Origin: Mucilaginibacter sp. KACC 22063
GTDB lineage: Bacteria; Bacteroidota; Bacteroidia; Sphingobacteriales; Sphingobacteriaceae
Assembly: GCF_028736115.1 (NCBI RefSeq)
Contig: NZ_CP117877.1
Coordinates: 1,116,001-1,180,000, forward strand
DNA length: 64,000 bases
Direction of reading: 5' to 3'
Below, piece after piece: positions 25,285 to 34,544 of the stretch. How positions within the stretch are numbered: the stretch's first letter is position 1; every line of letters begins with the position of its first letter. The notes under the pieces were generated by a model. It saw only the letters and a list, made by a program, of their open reading frames with translations, was not told the DNA's origin and did not search any database. The translations under genes and the position numbers were made by a program.

Positions 25285-25300
25285 ACATTATTTGTAATGT
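25285..25300. promoter_or_regulatory. Operator-like inverted repeat between helicase and aconitase genes
   Basis: ACATTA and TAATGT around TTTG, in the 292-base divergent region. It could serve either gene. Nothing else clear is seen between 25204 and 25423. Confidence 0.3.
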
Positions 25301-25423
25301 GTCTAAATAACATTTGCCGAAACCTATACTACCTTAAAAGTGTTAATTTTTGTACATTCGCCGCGTTAAATCTTGCTAAGATTTACACATCGGATTTTTA
25401 CTTTTCACTTAAAATCAAATAAA

Positions 25424-27688
25424 ATGGCTTTTGATTTAGATATGATCAAAAAGGTTTATGAGCGTTATGGAAGCCGTATAGAGGCTGCCCGTAAAGCTAC
25501 AGGCAAACCTTTAACACTCACTGAGAAAATTTTATATGCACACCTTTCAGAGGGGGATGCCCAAAAAGCATTTAACCGTGGTGTAGATTACGTTGACTTT
25601 GCACCAGACCGTGTTGCTATGCAAGACGCTACTGCGCAAATGGCATTGCTGCAATTTATGCAGGCTGGCCGTCCGCAGGTTGCCGTGCCTTCAACTGTAC
25701 ACTGCGATCACCTTATACAGGCTAAAATTGGCGCAAGTGAGGATCTTTCTACCGCAAAAGATATCAATAAAGAGGTTTACGATTTCCTTTCATCTGTATC
25801 AGATAAATATGGTATCGGTTTCTGGAAACCAGGTGCAGGTATCATTCACCAGGTAGTGTTGGAAAACTATGCTTTCCCGGGCGGTATGATGATCGGTACC
25901 GACTCACACACACCTAATGCAGGTGGTTTGGGTATGGTTGCTATTGGTGTTGGTGGCGCTGATGCCTGTGACGTAATGGCCGGTTTACCGTGGGAACTAA
26001 AATTCCCTAAATTATTAGGCGTTAAATTAACAGGTAAAATGTCTGGCTGGACTTCAGCAAAAGACGTGATCCTGCGTGTGGCTGGTATCCTTACTGTAAA
26101 AGGTGGTACCGGTTATATTGTTGAGTATTTTGGCGAAGGTGCTAAATCACTTTCTGCGACAGGTAAAGGTACCATCTGTAACATGGGTGCCGAAATTGGT
26201 GCAACTACTTCAATCTTCGGTTACGATGAAAAAGCAGGTGCTTACCTGCGTGGCACAAAACGTGCTGACATTGCAGACATGGCTGATGCTATTGCTGATC
26301 ATTTAACCGGTGACCCTGAAGTTTATGCTTCTCCAGAGCAGTACTTTGACCAGGTAATTGAAATTAACCTGAGCGAACTTGAGCCCCACGTAAACGGTCC
26401 GTTCACTCCGGATCTGGCATGGCCTATCTCTAAATTTGCTACAGCGGTTAAAGAAAACGGCTGGCCAGAAAAATTAGAAGTTGGTTTGATCGGTTCTTGT
26501 ACAAACTCATCTTACGAGGATATTACCCGTGCTGCATCTATTGCGCAACAGGCTATCGATAAAAAGTTAAAAACTCAGGCAGAGTATACGGTAACTCCGG
26601 GTTCTGAGCAAGTACGTTACACCGTAGAGCGCGATGGTTACTTAAATACTTTCGAGCAAATTGGTGGTGTGGTATTAGCTAATGCCTGCGGCCCATGTAT
26701 CGGCCAGTGGTCGCGTCATACGGATGATCCAACCCGTAAAAACTCTATCATCACTTCGTTTAACCGTAATTTTGCTAAACGCCAGGATGGTAACCCTAAT
26801 ACACATGCTTTCGTAGCATCGCCAGAGATTGTAACTGCTTTTGCAATTGCAGGTGACCTTACTTTTAACCCTTTAACTGATACTTTAACCAACGAAAATG
26901 GCGAGCAGGTAAAACTTGACGAGCCACTGGGTATCGAATTACCGGTACAAGGTTTTGCGGTTGAAGACGCAGGATACCAGGCACCGGCAGAAGACGGTAG
27001 CAGCGTAGAAGTTAAGGTTGATCCTCAATCTTCACGTTTGCAACTATTAGCACCGTTCCCGGCTTGGGAAGGCACCGACATTACCGGCTTAAAACTGTTA
27101 ATTAAAGCTAAGGGTAAATGTACTACCGACCACATTTCAATGGCTGGTCCGTGGTTAAAATTCCGTGGCCACTTAGATAACATTTCTAACAACATGTTGA
27201 TCGGCGCTATCAACTACTTTAACAATAGCCCGGATTCAGTTAAAAACCAATTAACCGGCGAGTACGGACCAGTTCCGGCTACTCAGCGCGATTACAAAGC
27301 GAACGGTATCGGATCTGTAGTAGTAGGCGACGAAAACTACGGCGAAGGTTCATCACGTGAGCATGCTGCTATGGAGCCTCGTCACTTAGGCGTTCGTGCT
27401 ATCCTTGTAAAATCATTTGCCCGTATCCACGAAACCAACCTTAAAAAACAAGGTATGCTGGGTATCACTTTTGCTGATACAGCAGATTATGATAAAGTAC
27501 AGGAGGATGATGTAATCGACATCCTGGGCTTAACAAGCTTTGCCCCAGGCAAACAGTTAACCGTTGTATTGCATCATAAAGATGGTTCTCAGGATTCATT
27601 CCCGGTTAACCATACTTATAATGCTCAGCAAATCGAGTGGTTTAAAGCAGGTGGTGCGCTAAACATCATTCGTAAACAACAAGCATAA
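25424..27688 (+). CDS. acn: Aconitate hydratase
   Basis: 754 residues from [19 protein letters not shown]; the 17 upstream in-frame codons look non-coding. This is the mitochondrial-type aconitase of the TCA cycle, converting citrate to isocitrate through a 4Fe-4S cluster. Cluster cysteines are in [11 protein letters not shown] and ANACGPCIG; substrate-binding residues are in [17 protein letters not shown] and [15 protein letters not shown]. Monocistronic, followed by a strong terminator. Confidence 0.97.
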   Translation: MAFDLDMIKKVYERYGSRIEAARKATGKPLTLTEKILYAHLSEGDAQKAFNRGVDYVDFAPDRVAMQDATAQMALLQFMQAGRPQVAVPSTVHCDHLIQAKIGASEDLSTAKDINKEVYDFLSSVSDKYGIGFWKPGAGIIHQVVLENYAFPGGMMIGTDSHTPNAGGLGMVAIGVGGADACDVMAGLPWELKFPKLLGVKLTGKMSGWTSAKDVILRVAGILTVKGGTGYIVEYFGEGAKSLSATGKGTICNMGAEIGATTSIFGYDEKAGAYLRGTKRADIADMADAIADHLTGDPEVYASPEQYFDQVIEINLSELEPHVNGPFTPDLAWPISKFATAVKENGWPEKLEVGLIGSCTNSSYEDITRAASIAQQAIDKKLKTQAEYTVTPGSEQVRYTVERDGYLNTFEQIGGVVLANACGPCIGQWSRHTDDPTRKNSIITSFNRNFAKRQDGNPNTHAFVASPEIVTAFAIAGDLTFNPLTDTLTNENGEQVKLDEPLGIELPVQGFAVEDAGYQAPAEDGSSVEVKVDPQSSRLQLLAPFPAWEGTDITGLKLLIKAKGKCTTDHISMAGPWLKFRGHLDNISNNMLIGAINYFNNSPDSVKNQLTGEYGPVPATQRDYKANGIGSVVVGDENYGEGSSREHAAMEPRHLGVRAILVKSFARIHETNLKKQGMLGITFADTADYDKVQEDDVIDILGLTSFAPGKQLTVVLHHKDGSQDSFPVNHTYNAQQIEWFKAGGALNIIRKQQA

Positions 27689-27713
27689 TTATTCGGATTT
27701 CGAATTAAATATT

Positions 27714-27747
27714 AAAGCGCCTTTGCGAAAGCAGAGGCGCTTTTTTT
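27714..27747 (+). terminator. Aconitase terminator
   Basis: AAAGCGCCTTTGC and GCAGAGGCGCTTT (one wobble pair) around GAAA, then a T-run. Confidence 0.85.
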
Positions 27748-27757
27748 ATGGCCAACT

Positions 27758-28046
27758 GTAGAGACACAAGATCTTGTGTCTCTACCCGCTATGCCCGAGA
27801 TAGCATGATCTATAAAGCTGTCATTCGAACACATGTTAGCAATCTTGTAAAAGTAGAGATACAAGATTTTATGTCTTTAGCTGATATTAACACACCCCAT
27901 TTAACGAAAATGCAAATTAAAATGCCTACAATTCCCCTCTCGAGAGGGGAATTGTAGAACATTGAAATATCAGGGACTTTAACAAGGGGTGTGTTTTGCC
28001 ATGTATCCAGTCTCATATTTAAAGACACAAAATCTTGTGTCTCTAC
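27758..28046. repeat. Nested palindrome field (composite repeat element)
   Basis: This 289-base block contains, in order, a perfect 28-base palindrome (27758-27785, arms GTAGAGACACAAGA/TCTTGTGTCTCTAC), a degenerate copy of it (27853-27880), an outer arm AACACACCCC (27889-27898), a perfect 32-base palindrome (27926-27957, arms CTACAATTCCCCTCTC/GAGAGGGGAATTGTAG), the matching outer arm GGGGTGTGTT (27986-27995) and a third copy of the 28-base unit (28019-28046). Open frames across it have no protein-like composition. It looks like repeat elements inserted in or beside each other. Confidence 0.75.
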
Positions 28047-28165
28047 CTTAAATATCATCCTTATCACCGGGCAAGTTATCCCGCTGTTCTTTATCCTGAA
28101 GTTAGTGGCAGAAAGGCTTAATACAAATTCGTAATTAACCTCCATATATAGATAGATAGTTCAAA

Positions 28166-28196
28166 GGGAGGTGCTGTTACAGCATCTCCCTTTTTT
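28166..28196 (+). terminator. Orphan terminator upstream of truB
   Basis: GGGAG-G-TGCTG pairs with AGCA-T-CTCCC (one wobble), followed by six T. The nearest upstream gene already has its own terminator, so this may end a small RNA starting in 28050-28150 or be part of the repeat field. Confidence 0.55.
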
Positions 28197-28247
28197 AATG
28201 CAGATGAATGTCGTGGTTCTTGTATCTGCACTATTACATCTATTATG

Positions 28248-28255
28248 TACCTTTG
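28248..28255 (+). promoter_or_regulatory. truB -7 promoter element
   Basis: TACCTTTG ends 9 bases before the GTG start chosen for truB, implying a very short leader. Confidence 0.45.
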
Positions 28256-28264
28256 CAGCTTTTC

Positions 28265-29122
28265 GTGAGCGCTTTGGAAAATCAATATCAACATTTAGAG
28301 GAATACGTGCAGGGGAAACTGCTGCTCATTAACAAACCTTACCGCTGGACCAGTTTTGATGTGGTAGGCAAACTGCGTAATGCTTTTAAGCCGTTAAAAC
28401 TAAAAGTTGGTCATGCTGGTACGCTTGATCCACTGGCTACAGGCCTGCTGATTGTTTGTACCGGTAAAATGACCAAGCAGATAGATACGTTTCAGGCAGA
28501 AGAAAAAGAATATACCGGAACACTTGTACTTGGCGCTACTACGCCATCTTATGACTTGGAAACGGAAGTGGATCAAACTTTTGATATTAGCCACATTACA
28601 GAAGAAGATATTAAGAATGCAACCAGCCAATTTATCGGTGAAATACAGCAATACCCGCCTGCTCATTCAGCTATAAAGGTTGATGGTGAGCGCTTGTATG
28701 AAAAAGCGCGTCGTGGCGAGGAAGTGGAGTTGAGAGCACGAACTGTTACGATAAATGAATTTGAGGTGACATCTGTTAACTTACCGGAAGTTAATTTTAG
28801 GGTGGTGTGCAGTAAAGGCACATACATCAGATCATTAGTGAACGATTTTGGTAAAGCATTGAATAACGGAGCATATATGTCGCGCTTAAGGCGTACCCGG
28901 AGCGGAAACTTCCGCATAGAGGATGCGCATGAAATTATGCAATTAGTCGGCGAGATTAAAAGTTTGAAGGAGCCCATCCCAAACCATGCTCAGTCTGCAA
29001 AGACTTCTTCAGAGGAGGGCGGGCTTCAGGATTCAACTGAAGCGCTACCTGATAGGGAAAAAGTCCTCCCTACCGGGGAGGATTTAGGAGGGGCTAATAA
29101 TTTAAACGGTGATTCTCTATGA
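28265..29122 (+). CDS. truB: tRNA pseudouridine(55) synthase TruB, with a repeat-derived C-terminal tail
   Basis: 285 residues from GTG at 28265. It makes pseudouridine 55 in the T-loop of tRNAs. The catalytic Asp55 is in GHAGTLDPLATGLL; KEYTGTLVLG, PAHSAIKVDGERLYEKARRG and SKGTYIRSLVNDFG follow. A longer frame upstream would start before the TACCTTTG element and is rejected; TTG at 28274 is an alternative start. After about residue 235 the protein continues for some 50 residues (acidic, Gly/Ser/Pro-rich) encoded by inverted-repeat DNA like that at 47970-48017. Overlaps ribF by 4 bases (ATGA). Confidence 0.94.
   Translation: MSALENQYQHLEEYVQGKLLLINKPYRWTSFDVVGKLRNAFKPLKLKVGHAGTLDPLATGLLIVCTGKMTKQIDTFQAEEKEYTGTLVLGATTPSYDLETEVDQTFDISHITEEDIKNATSQFIGEIQQYPPAHSAIKVDGERLYEKARRGEEVELRARTVTINEFEVTSVNLPEVNFRVVCSKGTYIRSLVNDFGKALNNGAYMSRLRRTRSGNFRIEDAHEIMQLVGEIKSLKEPIPNHAQSAKTSSEEGGLQDSTEALPDREKVLPTGEDLGGANNLNGDSL
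29012..29095. repeat. Dispersed repeat copy forming the 3' end of truB
   Basis: The segment AAGTCCTCCCTACC...GGGGAGGATTTAGGAGGGG ends at about 29094 and matches the element at 47970-48017 (AAAGTCCTCCCTAC...GGGGAGGATTTAGGTGGGG). Its arms, TCCTCCC and GGGAGGA, pair. Confidence 0.6.
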
Positions 29123-30048
29123 AAGTATACCACAACATAGATGATTTTACGCCACTGAAAAACGCTGTTGTAACCATCGGTACATTTGATGGTGTACACC
29201 AGGGGCACCGCGAAATCATCAGCCGTATTATAGAACTTGCTAAAGAAATCAATGGTGAGTCGGTAATCTTAACTTTCTTCCCGCATCCGAGGATGATCCT
29301 TCATCCGGAAGATCAGAATTTAAAGCTGATTACCACCATAGATGAAAAGGCCGAATTACTGGAAGCATTAGGCGTAGACCATTTAATCATCACTCCGTTT
29401 TCGCGCGATTTTTCTAATCAAACTGCTGAAGAATATATCCGCGAGGTGTTGGTAAAGAAGATTGGGACTAAAAGAATCGTCATCGGCTATGATCACCGCT
29501 TTGGTAAGGATCGGCAGGGCGGCTTGGCAGATCTGCAACGTTTGGCACCCCAGTACGGCTTTGAAGTGATCGAAATACCTGAGCAGGATATTGATGCCGT
29601 GGCAGTAAGTTCTACACGTATCCGCGAAGCGCTTTTACAAGGCGATATTGCTAAAGCGAATAATTTTTTAGGTTACCCTTTTTATTTAACCGGGATGGTA
29701 ATTAAAGGCGATCAGCTTGGACGCCAGTTGGGCTATCCCACAGCTAATTTGCAGGTTATTGAGCAGTATAAGCTTATTCCTGCCGATGGTATATATTCGT
29801 CTAAAGTACTGATAAAAGGCGTTGAATATAAAGGGATGTCATATATAGGTTCCAGGCCAACCATCAACGGCATGACACGCAATATCGAGGTAAATATCTT
29901 TGACTTTAACCGGGAGATTTATAACGAAACCGTTAAACTTCAGTTTCTTGATTTTGTGCGCGGCGATATTAAATTTTCATCACTTGATGAACTTGTTGTT
30001 CAGTTAGGGAAAGATAAAGAAGCTGTTACAAAATTATTGGGTGCATAA
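29119..30048 (+). CDS. ribF: Bifunctional riboflavin kinase / FAD synthetase
   Basis: 309 residues. The N-terminal nucleotidyltransferase half has GTFDGVHQGHREII (HxGH-type site) and VSSTRIREALLQGD; the C-terminal flavokinase half has GYPTANLQ and the segment GMSYIGSRPTING. It makes FMN and FAD from riboflavin. It is translationally coupled to truB through an ATGA overlap, an arrangement close to the truB-ribF order seen in many bacteria. Confidence 0.96.
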   Translation: MKVYHNIDDFTPLKNAVVTIGTFDGVHQGHREIISRIIELAKEINGESVILTFFPHPRMILHPEDQNLKLITTIDEKAELLEALGVDHLIITPFSRDFSNQTAEEYIREVLVKKIGTKRIVIGYDHRFGKDRQGGLADLQRLAPQYGFEVIEIPEQDIDAVAVSSTRIREALLQGDIAKANNFLGYPFYLTGMVIKGDQLGRQLGYPTANLQVIEQYKLIPADGIYSSKVLIKGVEYKGMSYIGSRPTINGMTRNIEVNIFDFNREIYNETVKLQFLDFVRGDIKFSSLDELVVQLGKDKEAVTKLLGA

Positions 30049-30122
30049 GTCACTTGTTTAGCACAAAAGAAAAACTTAAACTTGTTGTTAATCAATTTAT
30101 AAAAGATTAACGCTAACTAAAC

Positions 30123-31181
30123 ATGCCTAAACTTAACCTTGATAAGCAGGAGAGTGAGTTTCTGAACAGAACTATCAGGGCTTGGGAGACCGATGCTTTA
30201 ATAGATCAGGAAATGGCACAAAAACTTCGGGAATCATACGAGGTAAAGGGTTTTGACTGGATGCGTTTGGCAAAGTATTCGTTTTGGATAGCTTTGGTTT
30301 GCGGTGGGGCATCATTCTGCTACCTCATAGTTAATGATGCGGTAATCAACCTGATGAAAAATCTGTACTATACGCCGGATGTCATCATTAGTATACTTTC
30401 AGGCGTAGCAGCTACCATTTTATTTATATGGGGCCGCAGATTAGAGAAACGCAATCCTGAACGTGTTTTTAGTAATGAGGCTGTATTTTTTACTGGTATA
30501 CTATTTACGGCGTCTTGTATTGCTTACCTCGGCAAAACGTTCGACAATGGCTCAGGTCATTATTCGCTTTTATTCCTGCTATCTGTTTTTGTATATGGCT
30601 TCCTGGGCTGGAAACTGCAATCGAGGCTGATCTGGCTATTTTCACTCATCTCACTTGGCAGCTGGTTCGGTACCGAGACTGGTTACCAGACCCGTTGGGC
30701 AGATTACTTCCTGGGCATGAATTATCCTTTACGTTTTGTAGCCTTTGGGGCACTGCTGGTAGCGGCATATCACCTGCTTAAGAAAAAGGAATGGTTTGCC
30801 CGCTTTACAGAGCTGACTTACGTTGCAGGCCTGCTATACCTGTTCTTGTCGCTATGGATGCTGAGCATATTTGGTAACCTGGGCAATCTGGATACCTGGT
30901 GGCGGGTTAAGCAGATCAGTTTATTTTACTGGGGTATTATATCAGCGGTTGTTGCGGGCGGATTTCTGTTTTATGGTTTGAAAACCAAAGATGTTGTTGC
31001 ACGTGAGTTTGGCATTACGTTCCTCTTGATATTCATCTATACCAAATACTTCGAGTATTTTTGGGAGCATACCAACAAAACATTGTTCTTCGCCATACTG
31101 GCCGGCTCGTTCTGGTTAATTGGCCGTAAGGCAGAAAAAATATGGAACCTGAAAAGCAGGGAAATAGCAAAGGCAGCCTAA
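30123..31181 (+). CDS. Multi-pass membrane protein, DUF2157-like
   Basis: 352 residues: a soluble N-terminal stretch of about 48 residues (EWETDALI-type helices with FLNRTIRAWETDALID) and about nine membrane helices. The N-terminal 'short helical domain then helix bundle' plan recalls DUF2157 membrane proteins. No catalytic motif seen. Its last codons lie within the terminator stem at 31163-31196. Confidence 0.75.
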   Translation: MPKLNLDKQESEFLNRTIRAWETDALIDQEMAQKLRESYEVKGFDWMRLAKYSFWIALVCGGASFCYLIVNDAVINLMKNLYYTPDVIISILSGVAATILFIWGRRLEKRNPERVFSNEAVFFTGILFTASCIAYLGKTFDNGSGHYSLLFLLSVFVYGFLGWKLQSRLIWLFSLISLGSWFGTETGYQTRWADYFLGMNYPLRFVAFGALLVAAYHLLKKKEWFARFTELTYVAGLLYLFLSLWMLSIFGNLGNLDTWWRVKQISLFYWGIISAVVAGGFLFYGLKTKDVVAREFGITFLLIFIYTKYFEYFWEHTNKTLFFAILAGSFWLIGRKAEKIWNLKSREIAKAA

Positions 31182-31196
31182 GTTGCCTTTGCTATT
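31163..31196. terminator. Bidirectional terminator
   Basis: AATAGCAAAGGCA and TGCCTTTGCTATT form a perfect 13-base stem with an 8-base loop. It overlaps the end of the membrane-protein gene and lies 6 bases from the end of the convergent TonB receptor gene. Confidence 0.8.
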
Positions 31197-31201
31197 AATG
31201 G

Positions 31202-33358
31202 TTAAATTTTTATTCGTAAAGCCAGGTTGACAATGCGCCCGTCAATCGGTCCCCAAAGTTGTGTAAACACCGGATGGGTAATGGTGCCCGTATATAATTG
31301 CTCGTATCTCGATTGCCTGAAATCGGTCAGGTTTTCGCAATTGGCTACCAGGCTAAAGTGTTTCCCAAACTTACGTTCTATCATGGCGGCAGCGAAAGGC
31401 GTATTACGCACTCGCTGGTTTTCATTGATATACTGGTTAGTTTCAAAGCTACCTTCTAAACCCATTCGCCATTTGCCTTCAATTTCATAGGCTACAGTAG
31501 CTGATATTTTATTCTGCGGGCTAAACGGCAGATAGATTGTTTTGCCCGTCATGGCCTCTTTGGCAATAGTGTGGTTGTAGCCAAAATAAATCTCGAAATC
31601 ATCAACTAATAAACGCACATAGGTATCGGTACCCGCCGAGTTGATACGATAAGCGGCATTGCTTAAGCTTACTGTATTGTCTGCATTAAAAACAGGTATC
31701 AGCGGGTTGTTGATACGCGAATAATACAAAGCCTGGTCTATATCCATACTGGCCTTTTCACCCAATTTGATGTGGTAGTTGGCATCAAAGTTTACCCCCA
31801 ATGAGCGTTCGCTTGATAATGAACTGGTAACCGGCAGCAGATTGCTGTAATTACCCGAAAGCGTTTCTGGCGTAAAAATATTCGGTGCTTTATACCCTAA
31901 GCCGCTGCTCAGTCGTATAGATAATGATTGCACAGGTTTGTAAAGTAAAGCAAGCCTTGGTAATACAAACCAGCCATATTCATTATGATGGTCGGTGCGC
32001 AGGCCTGCCTCAATTAAAAACTGTTTGGTAACATGCCAGCCGTCTTGTACAAAGGCACCTAACGTGTGGTACGTGTAATCAGTCAGCGGCGTAGGGTCAG
32101 AAGGTTGTTTGCGGAAATATTCGCCGGTGTAGTTAGCGCCTAACACAATGTCATTGGCTTTGGCATTGATCAGGTCTGAAACCTCTACATAATCAAGTAA
32201 CTGGTTACCGTTAAAATGGAAGCCATCGTCGTTACTATGCAAGCGGTAATTGCTTGCACTGCCCTTAACGGTTAAGTGATTGATGCTGTCCAATGTATTC
32301 TGATAATGAAAATCGAAAGTATTACGGTATGATAGGTTCTGCTCTATATACTGATGAATATTATCGGCGTGCCCGTCAATTACCTGCATATCGCCGCCAA
32401 TACGGTCTTCGTAAGTAAATGCGTAGCCTGCATCAAACTGGCTGCGGCTGTTTGGATAATAGAAGAAGCGCGGGTGTACAAGGGTCGAGTTGACTTTAGC
32501 CACGTCTGAAAAACCATCTTTATTTACATCGGCTGCACCCTGTATAGTTTGCTGTGCCAGAAAGGTAAAGCCTATCTTATCAAAACGTTGAGAGAAATAA
32601 CCGTTGAAGTTGTTTTCCTTCAGGCTCGAGCGGTTAAGTGTGAACGACAGGTCGCGCTCGGGCGAAGGCGTTTTTGAGATGAAGTTGATAAGGCCTGCGA
32701 TGGCACCACCGCCATATAGGGTAGACGATGAGCCTTTGATGATCTCTATCTGTTTAAGATCAAGCGGAGGGATAGATAACACGCCAAAGTTTCCTGAAAA
32801 GCCATCAAACAGGGGCAAGCCATCACGGCGTAGTTGAGTGTAGCGGCCATCCAATCCCTGCATACGAATGGTGGTATTACCCGTAACTGCCGAAGTTTGT
32901 TGAACGTGTATCACCGACAGGTCGCCGAGTATGCTTGCTACGTTACTTGGTTTCAACTGGTTCTCCTCATCCATTTCCTCCTGCCCTAAAACTTCCACCT
33001 TCATGGGCAGGTCTTCAATCCTTGAGTTGGTACGTGTAGAAGAAACTACCACCTCTTCAATCTCCTGCTGCGTGGCTGTAAGATTTACGGTGATAACCTT
33101 ATCTGTTCCTGGCGAAACTGTGATCTCCTTTGCTTTATAGCCAGTATAACTAAATACCAGCGTTTGCTCACCTGATATGTTTTTTAATACGAATTTTCCG
33201 TTTGCATCTGTTGCGGTGCCCGTAGTTGTGTTTTTTATTTGTACGGTAACGCCGGGCAATGTCTCGTGCGACGCACTGTCGCGCACTATTCCTGTAAGGC
33301 TGTGTTGTGCCCATGCTGTATTAGCACAAAGCAGCAACAGCCATAAAATTTTTTTCAT
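31202..33358 (-). CDS. TonB-dependent outer-membrane receptor (first of two)
   Basis: 718 residues: signal peptide (1-17, ending AWAQ), carboxypeptidase-regulatory-like domain (about 20-105, GIVRDSASHETLPGVTVQI), plug domain (about 115-235, with IEEVVVSSTRTNSRIEDLPMKV as TonB-box region and ILGDLSVIHVQQ), then a 22-strand barrel ending ALRIKI. The plug and barrel resemble CirA/BtuB-type receptors for siderophores or other metal complexes. The small protein gene 56 bases upstream is on the same strand and probably co-transcribed. Substrate not known. Confidence 0.93.
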   Translation of the reverse strand: MKKILWLLLLCANTAWAQHSLTGIVRDSASHETLPGVTVQIKNTTTGTATDANGKFVLKNISGEQTLVFSYTGYKAKEITVSPGTDKVITVNLTATQQEIEEVVVSSTRTNSRIEDLPMKVEVLGQEEMDEENQLKPSNVASILGDLSVIHVQQTSAVTGNTTIRMQGLDGRYTQLRRDGLPLFDGFSGNFGVLSIPPLDLKQIEIIKGSSSTLYGGGAIAGLINFISKTPSPERDLSFTLNRSSLKENNFNGYFSQRFDKIGFTFLAQQTIQGAADVNKDGFSDVAKVNSTLVHPRFFYYPNSRSQFDAGYAFTYEDRIGGDMQVIDGHADNIHQYIEQNLSYRNTFDFHYQNTLDSINHLTVKGSASNYRLHSNDDGFHFNGNQLLDYVEVSDLINAKANDIVLGANYTGEYFRKQPSDPTPLTDYTYHTLGAFVQDGWHVTKQFLIEAGLRTDHHNEYGWFVLPRLALLYKPVQSLSIRLSSGLGYKAPNIFTPETLSGNYSNLLPVTSSLSSERSLGVNFDANYHIKLGEKASMDIDQALYYSRINNPLIPVFNADNTVSLSNAAYRINSAGTDTYVRLLVDDFEIYFGYNHTIAKEAMTGKTIYLPFSPQNKISATVAYEIEGKWRMGLEGSFETNQYINENQRVRNTPFAAAMIERKFGKHFSLVANCENLTDFRQSRYEQLYTGTITHPVFTQLWGPIDGRIVNLALRIKI

Positions 33359-33414
33359 GCTGATTTGATTTGTAAATAAATAAGTTTTTTTTCCCGTAAA
33401 GGGCCTTTAGGAAA

Positions 33415-33813
33415 TCAGCAGCTTACAGGAGGGCGCAGCAGCCTGGCAGAGAAACCGCACATGGCAGTGCAGTCGTTTTTAATATGGTAATTGTAAGAGA
33501 TTGTTTGTACAGGCGGAATAATCCGCGGAACAGTCAGCACCACATAATTCATGAAATTGGCACTGTGCTGAAACTGAACGGTGTTGTAGGGGATGGGATG
33601 CCCTTTGTAAGAATCATTGGAGAAAGCCTCACCGTTCAGCAGGTAATCAAAAACAAAGTCGATAACCCCCACTTCTTTAGGATCATCAATAGATGCATAT
33701 TGCTGGTACATGCCATGCAAATCCTGCATTAATGCAAAATCTCCTTTTGGCAGTAATGTACTTGCCAAAAAGAAGTAAAGCCCCAGGAATATTGCTATAG
33801 TGCTGCGCAGCAT
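33415..33813 (-). CDS. Small membrane/exported protein next to a TonB receptor
   Basis: 132 residues. N-terminal hydrophobic segment (about 4-21), a middle part with DFVFDYLLNGEAFSND, and a C-terminus with CTAMCGF and LLRPPVSC, which keeps three Cys and a PP pair. A comparable small protein with Cys/His and a terminal GPP lies before the other TonB receptor at 38183. Such small proteins in this phylum are often metal-related, which is an inference here. Confidence 0.7.
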   Translation of the reverse strand: MLRSTIAIFLGLYFFLASTLLPKGDFALMQDLHGMYQQYASIDDPKEVGVIDFVFDYLLNGEAFSNDSYKGHPIPYNTVQFQHSANFMNYVVLTVPRIIPPVQTISYNYHIKNDCTAMCGFSARLLRPPVSC

Positions 33814-33827
33814 GCTGCAAAAATAGT

Positions 33828-34451
33828 TTAATGTTTAAAGCAGAGCAAGTAAATCTGTTTAACGATGTGATATATCGCAAAAGAAAAGAACAGCAAGGCA
33901 ATAGAAGTATTGATCAGTTTGGTGCTCAGTGTAAATTTCGACTGGATGTAGCGCGCGAACTCTGCATATATAAACAAGCATAAGAATGCGCCACCTGCAG
34001 AGCCTAAGCTAAAAATGGTTAACGCAAAATTTCCGGTAAGTATCCATTCGTGCGTAATCACATAAGTACCGGCAATAAGCCAGAAAGGTATTTGCATGGG
34101 GTTAAGGAATCCCAATAAAATGCCGTATTTGATACTCTCATGATTTTCATACTTGGCTTTTGGTGGTTTTTTGCGGTTAAGCCAGGTGATAGTGCCCAAT
34201 GTGGTGAACAGCACAATCATCACCATATCAATAGCAGTCGAGAGGTGCATCTGGCTGTTAAGCCAGTCGGCTGCATGCATAATAAAGAATGTAAAAAAGA
34301 ACTCTATACACGAAAAGGCTATGATAAACTGCAATGCCTGTTTCATGCCGCGGTTAATAGTGATCTGAACGAGCGTTAAATTGATATTACCCGGAGGGAT
34401 GTAACCAATAAAATTTGCTATTAAGCCGATAAAGAAGGTTAAAAAAATCAT
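33828..34451 (-). CDS. LysE family transporter
   Basis: 207 residues, six membrane helices, opening with the family signature FIGYIPPGNINLTLVQITINRG (given here in parts: FIGYIPPGNIN at about 14-24). LysE/RhtB proteins export amino acids or related small molecules. Loop with NRKKPPKAKYENHES between helices 3 and 4. It lies 14 bases upstream of the small membrane protein gene, so it may head the unit that includes the TonB receptor. Confidence 0.85.
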   Translation of the reverse strand: MIFLTFFIGLIANFIGYIPPGNINLTLVQITINRGMKQALQFIIAFSCIEFFFTFFIMHAADWLNSQMHLSTAIDMVMIVLFTTLGTITWLNRKKPPKAKYENHESIKYGILLGFLNPMQIPFWLIAGTYVITHEWILTGNFALTIFSLGSAGGAFLCLFIYAEFARYIQSKFTLSTKLINTSIALLFFSFAIYHIVKQIYLLCFKH

Positions 34452-34544
34452 TGGCTATAAAGTTAACACAGGTTTTTAAACTTTATGTAAACATTATTTT
34501 TTATGAATTGATTTTGCCCGTTATTTGCAAACAGTTTTTTATCC

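Noticed and set aside
25373..25423. Longer N-terminus for aconitase
   Set aside because: The extra residues have no likeness to aconitase starts and the family begins near [10 protein letters not shown].
27758..28046. CRISPR array
   Set aside because: Repeat copies are palindromic, unevenly spaced and degenerate, with no spacers of uniform length and no cas genes in the window.
27748..28145. Open frames of 69 and 111 codons in the aconitase-truB gap
   Set aside because: They run through perfect palindromes and repeated units on both strands, so their openness comes from the repeats, not from coding.
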